DNA of 38,909 nt from JABMMZ01 sp040403495 (lineage in GTDB: Bacteria > Bacteroidota > Bacteroidia > NS11-12g > UBA955): the NCBI GenBank assembly GCA_040403495.1, contig JBBAKM010000026.1, positions 1-38,909 of the forward strand. Reading direction: 5' to 3'. The notes below the pieces were generated by a model. That model made no database searches and was not told where the DNA came from. It was given only the letters and a program-made list of their open reading frames with translations. Both the position numbers and the translations under genes were made by a program. This document shows, in pieces, positions 32,723 to 38,909 of this stretch (the first letter of the stretch is position 1; each line of letters opens with the position of its first letter).

Positions 32723-32951
32723 ATAGCGAGCACATGAATATCAGTGTTTGTTTTTTCATTGAAAACAAGGAGTTTATATAAGTTGGGGTTTTACTCAATC
32801 AGGAACGTCCTCGAAGTTTTAATACTATACATCCCATGAAGAGAGTCAGCTAGGGTATTGAAAGTCAATGACTACAAGTTAGTTGAAATAGAAAAGCATA
32901 GAAAAAGGGTGTTTAATTTAACTATTTAAAAATAAATTTATCAGGAATTTA

Positions 32952-32959
32952 TATATTTG
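32952..32959 (+). promoter_or_regulatory. -7 promoter box TATATTTG
   Basis: An exact TAnnTTTG, 44 bases before the ATG at 33004. Confidence 0.45.
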
Positions 32960-33003
32960 AGGGCTAAAATAACTAATAATTTAAAATAATTTATCAATTG
33001 CTT

Positions 33004-34338
33004 ATGTATAAACACAAAGTACAATATCGGTATAAAACCAAAGAAGGAAATCTTTCAGCAGTTAAGGAATTAGATTTTGAACTTGATAAAGAACTATATT
33101 ATGATGGCCCTGGTGCTTGGAGGGATATTTGCAGGAATATGATTGCTAATAAAACAGGACTTAATAAATCAGACATTATGAATGATAGTCTTTTGCATTT
33201 TACGTGCAAGGGGAAAATTAACACAAACAGCAGTTCTACTCCATCCAACAACTCGAATAATTCAAATAATGCTTCATGGAACAGCAATACTAACCGGGTA
33301 ACAAATAACGAATCATCTCAAAGTGATGGCCCACCTAGAGTCTCTTTTTCGAAATGTTCTTATTGTGGTGTAAAATATGTTATTAGCGATGGTTATTATT
33401 CTTACCTAAGACCCTACAATAATAAAAATCGACATAGCGCCCAAAAATTTCATTTTTGTAGTATAGACTGTATTAATCGTAAAGTAGAAAATGGTTGGGT
33501 TAGAGTTGATGAAGTTGGATACACAGAAGAAGAAGGAAAAAAACCAGCAACAAGTGAGGCAATAGAGCGCTTAGATCGTTCGTTTAATAGGTATATAGTA
33601 AAGAAAAATAGAAAAGAGGCTGAAAACGAATTGGAAAATACAAGAAAACAAGCCGAGTCGCTAGCGGCATGCGGACCCCAATTTATTGACAATATCTTTA
33701 CCAAAAAAGCAAATCACTTAGAATCATTATTAAATGAAACTTATCCTGATAGATTAAAAGAGCTTGAAAAGTCAGAAAAAGATGCGCAAAGAAAAAAAAG
33801 AGCAAACGAATTAAGAAGTCAAGGAAAGAATATACAAGCTTTTGTTTTAGAATTTCAAAATATTTTGATTGCTATGTCCGTTTTTCTTGTAGCAGGTATA
33901 TTTTTCTTCTTCTTAATCCAAAACAACGAAAGCAACAAAGCCGATGCAATGGAAAGGCAATATGAATTAGAGCTCATTGAAGATTCTGTTAAAATTTACA
34001 TTAACAACAAGAAATATGATAATGCACTTATTTTAGCGAATAAACTTTCACATAGTTCAAACGAAGACATGGAAAATATGGAATTTGACGCTTGGAACGG
34101 CTATCCTAAATATGATGAATACTGGGACAAAAAGAGAGAAGAATATAAAAGCATTATTTTAAACAGAGGCACACTCGAGACTAAAACTAAGTCTAATAAA
34201 AATAACAGCAACAACAATTCATCAAGCAACAAACCCAAATCAAATAAAAACGACTTCAAAGAGAACGAAAATAATGAACAAATACAAAATGATGTTCCTA
34301 CTTATGATGAAGAATTAGATCCTGAATACCAAAATTAA
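33004..34338 (+). CDS. hypothetical zinc-ribbon, coiled-coil membrane protein, 444 aa
   Basis: No family recognised. Order of parts: residues 1-65, a compact beta/alpha start (MYKHKVQYRYKTKEGNLSAV, ELDFELDKELYYDGPGAW); 68-105, a Ser/Asn-rich linker; 110-155, a probable zinc-binding unit with SKCSYCGVKY and FHFCSIDCINRK (two Cys pairs); 175-280, a Lys/Glu-rich coiled coil; about 287-305, one transmembrane helix (ILIAMSVFLVAGIFFFFLI); then a domain of about 70 residues with a TPR-like helix pair (DNALILANKLSHS) and a polar Asn/Ser/Lys tail. The N-terminal part should be cytoplasmic. ATG at 33004 is used; a TTG two codons upstream is in frame. It is inside the island and bracketed by degenerate repeats. 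Confidence 0.6.
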   Translation: MYKHKVQYRYKTKEGNLSAVKELDFELDKELYYDGPGAWRDICRNMIANKTGLNKSDIMNDSLLHFTCKGKINTNSSSTPSNNSNNSNNASWNSNTNRVTNNESSQSDGPPRVSFSKCSYCGVKYVISDGYYSYLRPYNNKNRHSAQKFHFCSIDCINRKVENGWVRVDEVGYTEEEGKKPATSEAIERLDRSFNRYIVKKNRKEAENELENTRKQAESLAACGPQFIDNIFTKKANHLESLLNETYPDRLKELEKSEKDAQRKKRANELRSQGKNIQAFVLEFQNILIAMSVFLVAGIFFFFLIQNNESNKADAMERQYELELIEDSVKIYINNKKYDNALILANKLSHSSNEDMENMEFDAWNGYPKYDEYWDKKREEYKSIILNRGTLETKTKSNKNNSNNNSSSNKPKSNKNDFKENENNEQIQNDVPTYDEELDPEYQN

Positions 34339-34400
34339 ATTTCGAAATCAAGACATTGGTAAAATTGGCAACAAAAGAAGTTTAAACCCTTTAGAACAAT

Positions 34401-34498
34401 CAATAAGCATTCGTTAGTCTTATGATTTAAAATGACTATTGATCTAAATCCAATTTCCAGGAGCGAATTTGAAACCGAAGTTCTAAAAAACCAGGACG
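34401..34498. repeat. degenerate direct repeat, right copy
   Basis: Right partner of 32561-32660, in the same orientation, 62 bases after the stop codon of the gene it brackets. The rest of the 257-base gap between the two convergent genes (34339-34595) shows no clear terminator. Confidence 0.55.
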
Positions 34499-34595
34499 GT
34501 GCGTTGGTTTTATAATATAATCTGAACACAGAATTTAAATTTAAGGGCTCTAAGCAATATCCCACTCGCCTCTTCATTTTAAATTGAATCAATTC

Positions 34596-35987
34596 CTAAA
34601 ACGGTAATTCGTCATCGTTATTCTGATAATGGTTTATCTCATCAGGCACAATGACTTCTCTTTTCATATAACGCTCATTCAATTCTTCTTTATCTTCCTG
34701 ATTTTGCTGATCAAAGCTGCGCTTAAAATCTTCAATACTTTCGTCCTGATTCTCTATTTCCAATTCAAAACTTACTTTTTCACTGTGAACACTTCTAAGA
34801 TTGTTGTCATAAGATATTCTTTGCCAACTTTGAAAGTCTAGGTGTTGAAAATAAAAAATATCATTGCTATGCTTATACGAATCATAATAAGCATTTGCGT
34901 CTATCAACCTGCCGTTGTTTAAAAACACATGGTACTGTTGCAGGCCAAAAGGGGCTAAGGCATAAAACTTCTCCTTCTTGTCAAATGAAAAGTTTGTGGA
35001 ATATAGCATTGGTAGAAGTCGTTGGCCATTTTGATCAACGAAGTTAACAAACCGATTGGCATTCAAATATACCCTGCTTAAGCGTTCATCTAACGCCTCT
35101 TCTGTCATTTCAAAAATTGGCAAACCAATAAGAGACGAATCGCCGAGAGAATTAAATGCGGCATGGTTAACGTATTCATGCAAAAAAGGATTTGCTTCAA
35201 ATTTCTTTAATTCAAAAACCCTCGGTCCTTGGCTTTCAATTACTACAGTTTCAGGCAATAAACGTTGCATCCCAAATAAATGAAACAGTGCAACGACTTC
35301 TTCATTATTCCTTAACAAATGAGGGATGGCGTCTATTGCGATTAAGTTATTTTTTCCAAGTAAGACAAAAAGTTTGGCCATTGCATCTTGATGCTTAAAA
35401 AACAAACCATTTTTAAACCAAGCATCAAAATCATATTTGCGATTTTTATTTTCATTAAAAAGTGAATGAAGCCTGTATTCATCAAAGACTTGATTTACAA
35501 ATGGCGTAATTAATGCAACGCTCTTAGATATGCATGTTGACGTTTGAGAAAAAGAAATGTAATAATTCAATTGACGCTTTGGATGCTCATCAAGTTCAGA
35601 AATAAGATTCAAATATTGATGGTGAAAATCAGTAAAGTTGATGTCCAAAACAAATAAATCCTCAAGGATTTTATTCAAATCATCTTTCGTAGAGTTGGTA
35701 TCATTTTCTAATTCACATAAAACCAATAATGCCTGCAAGAAAAAAGGATTCTGCTGAGTATTCGTATCTGGGAATATGGAACTTGGTAAGGTGCTGCCAT
35801 TTTCCACTAAATGCTTGTATACAGAGAATAGGGTTCCAATATATTCCTTGTTATAAAGACCTTTGTATTGCAAAAAAGTCAACAAGTTCATTGGTATTGT
35901 CTCAGGATAACCGGTAATTGTATCCCAAACTAGAAAATAGCGTTTCTGGTTTGTTGGATTTATAAACGTGTAAATTGGGTGCGCCAT
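34596..35987 (-). CDS. unknown protein with an SSB-like C-terminal tail, 463 aa
   Basis: I recognise no family for the body of this protein, which is soluble and mixed alpha/beta (MAHPIYTFINPTNQKRYFL at the start, an all-helical stretch over residues 60-240, a beta-rich part with YALAPFGLQQYHVFLNNGR). The striking part is the end: an acidic, disordered region (residues 405-455, ENQDESIEDFKRSFDQQNQ, EDKEEL) closing in NNDDELPF. Bacterial SSB proteins end in Asp/Glu-rich DDxIPF or DDxLPF tips that recruit repair and replication enzymes, so this protein may bind the same partners. That is inference from eight residues. It is the last gene of a three-gene operon inside the tRNA island. Confidence 0.65.
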   Translation of the reverse strand: MAHPIYTFINPTNQKRYFLVWDTITGYPETIPMNLLTFLQYKGLYNKEYIGTLFSVYKHLVENGSTLPSSIFPDTNTQQNPFFLQALLVLCELENDTNSTKDDLNKILEDLFVLDINFTDFHHQYLNLISELDEHPKRQLNYYISFSQTSTCISKSVALITPFVNQVFDEYRLHSLFNENKNRKYDFDAWFKNGLFFKHQDAMAKLFVLLGKNNLIAIDAIPHLLRNNEEVVALFHLFGMQRLLPETVVIESQGPRVFELKKFEANPFLHEYVNHAAFNSLGDSSLIGLPIFEMTEEALDERLSRVYLNANRFVNFVDQNGQRLLPMLYSTNFSFDKKEKFYALAPFGLQQYHVFLNNGRLIDANAYYDSYKHSNDIFYFQHLDFQSWQRISYDNNLRSVHSEKVSFELEIENQDESIEDFKRSFDQQNQEDKEELNERYMKREVIVPDEINHYQNNDDELPF

Positions 35988-36054
35988 TAATATGAATATT
36001 GTTTATTCTTGTGTAGATTTTTAATTTGGTTAGTTAATGTATTTAATTCCACTG

Positions 36055-37236
36055 TTAAACGCTTAATTCCTCCGCCATTCGTATCATGCCTTTAACAAAT
36101 GGATCTTTGCTTTTGATGTATAGCTTGAGTTTACCTGATTTTAATTTAATCTGGGAAAAGTAAAATGAAAATGGTTTCTGCTTTTGATTGAATGCAATTT
36201 CTTCGCAAAGTTTTAAAATAAAAAAGCCTTTACCTTTGTTTAAAACATCCTCAAATGTTGCCCACAGGTTATCGTTGTTTTTTAATTCTATAAAAAACTC
36301 AGGGTAACGGAGCAAAAAGTATTCTCCAAAAAACAAATACAATTCGTGGTAATCTTCTTTATTAAGGTGATAGAAACTCAATTCAAAAGTATCAGGTCCT
36401 CGGTATTTATATAAATCATTAAACACCGACTTGTAAGCACCTTCCAACCATGGCATTAAGCCTATCTTAAATTTTTGATCTTTCTTACATAAGTCAAGTA
36501 TTTCAATGATTGACAATTTATTCAATGGAAAGGTTTTGGGCTTATGATGAAAGAAGTCTAAAACCTTTTGACTAATGGAACGGTTTAAATCATTTTTTTT
36601 CTTAGGAAATCCTAGGCCAATGGAATCTAATGTTTTGCTATCTTTCCAAATACTACCATGTATAATATTCAGCTGCAGCCTTCCAATCTTTTTGGATATT
36701 TTACTATAGTTTCGTTTTAGCAGAAACACATCCCCATACTCCTTTACTAAGTTGGATTTCATCAATGCCCTTTCTGAAGAAAAAACACTGGGATCGACAT
36801 ATTCATCGCAGATTGAATCTAGCTTTTTAACTTTGTCAAAACCCCAATCCATTTTTGCAATATGGTCTTTTATTTTTGCTGTTCCGTAATATCTTAAATC
36901 TGTAATTACCATTACGACATCGGCTAAATAAGGACTGAGGTATCCCATAAGAAATTCAGAAAATATAACATAGTCACCACCGCCTTCGTCTAACCCCTCG
37001 TTTACGGAAACGAGACAATCAATCACTAAACCTCTTGAGGCAATTTCACCCACAGCCTCTAACGCGTCGATATTCCAAAACTCAACCTTCGAATTGTTTG
37101 AAGTTTTATAATTGGCGTAGCTTGAGGATTTATCAACTAAAATAACCTTTTCATATGGAAGTGTTTCATATTCTTTCTTATATGCACCAGAGGCCAAATA
37201 AAGCAAGGTTCTTTTTTTATGTTTGCTATTCGTCAT
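36055..37236 (-). CDS. unknown protein with Rossmann-like N-terminus, 393 aa
   Basis: No family recognised. The N-terminal 140 residues look like a nucleotide- or SAM-binding Rossmann fold: KRTLLYLASGAYKKEY in the place of motif I, KVILVDKSS with an acidic residue after strand 2, VEFWNIDALEAV with Asp after strand 3, and VIDCLVSVNEGLDEGGGDYV near strand 4. The rest is helical and rich in Lys, Phe and Leu (FFHHKPKTFPL, YHELYLFFGEYFLLRYPEFF), without a signal peptide or membrane helix. A methyltransferase-like or NAD-binding role is possible but unproven. It lies 33 bases after the DUF1871-like gene and 67 bases before the SSB-tail gene. Confidence 0.6.
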   Translation of the reverse strand: MTNSKHKKRTLLYLASGAYKKEYETLPYEKVILVDKSSSYANYKTSNNSKVEFWNIDALEAVGEIASRGLVIDCLVSVNEGLDEGGGDYVIFSEFLMGYLSPYLADVVMVITDLRYYGTAKIKDHIAKMDWGFDKVKKLDSICDEYVDPSVFSSERALMKSNLVKEYGDVFLLKRNYSKISKKIGRLQLNIIHGSIWKDSKTLDSIGLGFPKKKNDLNRSISQKVLDFFHHKPKTFPLNKLSIIEILDLCKKDQKFKIGLMPWLEGAYKSVFNDLYKYRGPDTFELSFYHLNKEDYHELYLFFGEYFLLRYPEFFIELKNNDNLWATFEDVLNKGKGFFILKLCEEIAFNQKQKPFSFYFSQIKLKSGKLKLYIKSKDPFVKGMIRMAEELSV

Positions 37237-37269
37237 TCTTTTTCTTTGCAGTAATTCTTATAATATATT

Positions 37270-37596
37270 TTATGTCAAATCAGCCTTAAGCGTCCAATTG
37301 TAGATAGCGGCTGAAAGTTCTTTGTATTTTTCTTTTTCACCAGCAACTGGTTTAAACCAATGGGTAAAATCATTAAAAACTAGGTCGTGGACTTCTTGTT
37401 CTGTTAAGTTCTTGTTCAATTGAATTAAAATTGATGCCACTTCAGGGTCATATTCCCCCTCTATGCCAAATTGCATAAGGTTCATTGGATCATACTTTTC
37501 TATAATTGTTCTAAGTTCAATAAATGAAATACTATATTGACTTTTTACATCAGCGGGGTTGATGGATTTGTAGTAAGCTTCATTTGGCTGTTTCAT
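37270..37596 (-). CDS. small DUF1871-like protein, 108 aa
   Basis: First gene of the island operon. The segment IIEKYDPMNLMQFGIEGEYD followed by PEVASILIQLNKNLTEQEVHDLVFNDFTHWF resembles DUF1871, in which a W/Y-D-P motif and a D-E-Y-D-P-E-like motif are followed by two helices ending in WF. The function of that family is unknown. The protein is acidic and soluble. ATG at 37596 is used; a weak box-like TATATTAG lies ten bases upstream. It could be a small immunity or adaptor protein for the two larger partners downstream; that is inference from size and order. Confidence 0.55.
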   Translation of the reverse strand: MKQPNEAYYKSINPADVKSQYSISFIELRTIIEKYDPMNLMQFGIEGEYDPEVASILIQLNKNLTEQEVHDLVFNDFTHWFKPVAGEKEKYKELSAAIYNWTLKADLT

Positions 37597-37678
37597 GCTG
37601 CTAATATAACAATCAAAGAAAAAAAACCATGCGATTTTTTATGGTTTTATACATAAAAATCAAAAAATCTAAATGATT

Positions 37679-37924
37679 TCAATTACAAATTGTGGAATAG
37701 TTTATGTGTTTTTTAGCTTGGTTAATACTACTTAGGTTTGGCATTTCTCTCATTAACACATCCACATTACCATGTATATCATAAGTGTAATGAACAGCTT
37801 GGTTGTATGTGCCTGTAGCATTTGCACCTGAACTTAGGGTTTCAAAATATTGTGAACTCAAAGGGAAAGTAAAGTCCTGCGGTATTACTTCATCGGAAAG
37901 TATCTGTATTTTAAGTGTAGGAAA
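37679..37924 (-). pseudogene. RHS-repeat protein fragment
   Basis: An 82-codon piece without a start codon, opening after an in-frame stop: FPTLKIQILSDEVIPQDF, then PLSSQYFETLSSGANATGTY and AVHYTYDIHGNVDVLMREMP, ending AKKHINYSTICN and a stop. YTYDIHGNV is the YD-repeat pattern of Bacteroidota RHS/wall-associated polymorphic toxin proteins, which are over a thousand residues long. Both ends are cut. It lies downstream of the PIN toxin gene in the island. Confidence 0.75.
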
Positions 37925-37980
37925 TCATGGTATTGCCTTGTGCATTTTAAATTTTATTTTTAAGCGGCATTCGTAAAATC

Positions 37981-37991
37981 GGGCAAAGCCC
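37981..37991 (-). terminator. weak hairpin after the PIN toxin gene
   Basis: GGGC-AAA-GCCC directly abuts the stop codon of the toxin gene; on the minus strand only TTTT follows a few bases later. A weak terminator at best. Confidence 0.3.
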
Positions 37992-38408
37992 TTAGTTGAA
38001 TTTTAAATAAAATTCTTTTATGGAAATTATTTTTGTTTTCTTTATTTTTTTTAAAACTAACAAATCAGCATCACCACTAATTAAATAATTGGCTTTTCCG
38101 TCAACTGCCAAAGAAAGCAAAAAATTATCTTTATAGTCTCTGCAAATTTCTATTTTTGACTTAACTTCAATTAATTCTCCATAATTTTCAATTATTTCTA
38201 AAATTACTTCTAAATCTTTGTGTTTAAAATACTTTTTTAACTTTGGTCTATTAATTACCTCAAAAAATTCATTTAATAACTCTTCGCTAAAAAGAATAGT
38301 TATTTTTTGATTAATTAATAAATCATCTAATAATGAATGGTTTTTAGTTATCAAATAACTTATCCAAATATTGGTATCTAAAATAATTCTATGATTTTTT
38401 AAAACCAT
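37992..38408 (-). CDS. PIN-domain toxin (PIN_3 type) of a toxin-antitoxin pair
   Basis: Probable Mg2+-dependent ribonuclease toxin of 138 aa. The acidic site is complete: Asp11 in IILDTNIWISYLI, Glu in FSEELLNEFFEVINRPKL, Asp in CRDYKDNFLLSLAVDG and Asp in YLISGDADLLVLKKI, ending with the family-typical IISIKEFYLKF. It belongs to the group of small PIN toxins annotated as toxin component, PIN family. The gene overlaps the antitoxin gene by 20 bases, so the two are co-translated. It should cut RNA when the antitoxin is lost. The pair sits inside broken RHS sequence within the island, which suits a stabilising addiction module. Confidence 0.88.
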   Translation of the reverse strand: MVLKNHRIILDTNIWISYLITKNHSLLDDLLINQKITILFSEELLNEFFEVINRPKLKKYFKHKDLEVILEIIENYGELIEVKSKIEICRDYKDNFLLSLAVDGKANYLISGDADLLVLKKIKKTKIISIKEFYLKFN

Positions 38409-38604
38409 ATCTCTTTTCTCTTACATAATCAACTTCTTTGGATATATCTTCTAAAGAGATTGAAGGCTTAGAACGCAATTTGTTTAAAAATTGTTTTAAG
38501 GATTTATCTGGATACTTTTCAATTGAAATAAGTCTTAAATCTTCTAAATTTTTTAATAATTTAGAGGCTTTTGGGTTTAATAAATTTATTTTCAACGATT
38601 CCAT
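38389..38604 (-). CDS. antitoxin of the PIN toxin
   Basis: Small protein of 71 aa, MESLKINLLNPKASKLLKNL at the start and the closing segment PSISLEDISKEVDYVREKRY, typical of antitoxins paired with PIN_3 toxins; the C-terminal helix would fill the toxin groove. The reading frame is open upstream to 38685 and beyond, but that part is RHS-derived (NLNGNVMTYKNG). ATG at 38604 is the real start: a perfect promoter box (38609-38616) ends four bases before it. This is the first gene of the pair and overlaps the toxin start by 20 bases. Confidence 0.8.
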   Translation of the reverse strand: MESLKINLLNPKASKLLKNLEDLRLISIEKYPDKSLKQFLNKLRSKPSISLEDISKEVDYVREKRYGFKKS

Positions 38605-38608
38605 ATTA

Positions 38609-38616
38609 CAAATGTA
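38609..38616 (-). promoter_or_regulatory. -7 promoter box of the toxin-antitoxin pair (TACATTTG)
   Basis: An exact TAnnTTTG on the minus strand, four bases before the antitoxin ATG. It lies just past the end of the RHS-derived sequence. Confidence 0.55.
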
Positions 38617-38664
38617 TGTTCTTTTTTTAAGAATATATTCAGATTTAATTATAATTATTTTTTT

Positions 38665-38826
38665 AACACCATTCTTATATGTCATAACATTACCATTAAG
38701 ATTGTAACTAAAATGCTCTTCATAATCGCTTACAGCAGTTGCTGTAGTGCTCCATATATTACTACCTAAATTAACTTGATTATAAGTATAGGCATCTTTT
38801 ATTCGGTTCAGTTGGTCGTAGTGATG
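38665..38826 (-). pseudogene. second RHS fragment, joined to the toxin-antitoxin region
   Basis: Begins after an in-frame stop as HHYDQLNRIKDAYTYNQ and runs through SDYEEHFSYNLNGNVMTYKNG before the frame passes into sequence upstream of the antitoxin. YDQLNRI and YN.NGNV..Y.NG are RHS core patterns, as I recall them from a later part of these proteins than the piece at 37679-37924. Here it stands upstream of that piece, so the order is reversed. Confidence 0.7.
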
Positions 38827-38861
38827 TTAAAATAGCAATAATACTGACCAAACATAAAAAA

Positions 38862-38883
38862 AGCCTCCACAAATGTGAAGGCT
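38862..38883 (-). terminator. intrinsic terminator after the tRNA gene
   Basis: On the minus strand AGCCTTCAC-ATTT-GTGGAGGCT, a 9-bp stem with one G-T pair, followed by a run of T (38862-38856). It should end the tRNA transcript entering from the right. Confidence 0.8.
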
Positions 38884-38905
38884 TTGATACTTGTGATCCC
38901 GAAGG
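38883..38905. repeat. right direct repeat overlapping tRNA 3' end (candidate att site)
   Basis: Identical over 23 bases to 32485-32507. Twelve of the bases belong to the tRNA 3' end (discriminator, acceptor 3' strand, part of the T stem); eleven lie just downstream of the tRNA. Confidence 0.7.
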
Positions 38906-38909
38906 GATT
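38894..38909 (-). tRNA. 3' end of a tRNA gene cut by the window edge
   Basis: On the minus strand the window edge reads AAT, CCCTT, CGGGATC, A: the end of a T loop, the 3' half of the T stem with the required C61, a 7-base acceptor 3' strand and discriminator A. No CCA is encoded. A terminator follows. The anticodon lies outside the window, so the amino acid is unknown. Confidence 0.6.

Noticed and set aside
34335..34592. Minus-strand open frame of 85 codons in the gap after the zinc-ribbon gene
   Set aside because: It coincides with the degenerate repeat, has low-complexity composition and no gene-like start; the matching repeat copy at 32561 has stops in the equivalent frame.

Overview
The window reads as chromosome from an AT-rich member of the Bacteroidota. 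The signs are repeated TAnnTTTG promoter boxes close to start codons, the near absence of Shine-Dalgarno sequences, a DUF4290 gene beside murA, MurA with Asp in place of the usual active-site Cys, a sigma-ECF gene overlapping an anti-sigma/beta-barrel gene, and RHS fragments of the Bacteroidota type. I cannot name a genus. One run of 100 Ns (18944-19043) marks a scaffold gap inside a repeat.

Layout. (1) 1-5.8 kb: an exported unknown protein, an Omp85-type barrel, and a nucleotide-sugar operon (DegT-type aminotransferase, UDP-glucose dehydrogenase, UDP-glucuronate decarboxylase) closed by a bidirectional terminator. (2) 5.8-13.7 kb, minus strand: pyruvate dehydrogenase E1 beta, an LTA-synthase-like membrane enzyme, ECF sigma factor plus anti-sigma/barrel fusion, an LPS-core-type glycosyltransferase and a Uup-type ABC-F ATPase; pepT diverges at 13.8 kb. 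(3) 15.0-19.3 kb, accessory: four small plus-strand unknown genes separated by attC-like palindromes, which looks like an integron cassette array without an integrase, followed by a class III Fic gene. The whole block is bracketed by two copies of a repeat module made of GTGGTTGGTC-type hairpin units around tandem 7-bp AGAAGTY repeats. (4) 19.3-31.8 kb, mostly minus strand: dnaJ (lacking one zinc centre), grpE, a thioredoxin-fold protein without cysteines, murA, DUF4290, a lipoprotein, an outer-membrane protein, a UvrD/PcrA helicase, an exonuclease/GIY-YIG fusion (plus strand), and an arsenic operon (arsR, DUF6428, ACR3 pump, metallophosphoesterase). (5) 32.5-38.9 kb: a probable genomic island. 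The 3' end of a tRNA gene at the right edge of the window is repeated as an exact 23-bp direct repeat 6.4 kb to the left. Between the copies lie a zinc-ribbon membrane protein, a three-gene unknown operon, broken RHS pieces and a PIN toxin-antitoxin pair.

How the parts work together. The housekeeping blocks are envelope and polysaccharide synthesis, chaperones, DNA repair and metal stress. The best candidates for something undescribed are the island operon (37.6-34.6 kb), whose last protein ends in an SSB-like acidic tail NNDDELPF, and the cassette array with its bracketing repeat modules. All functional readings come from inspection; no database search was possible.
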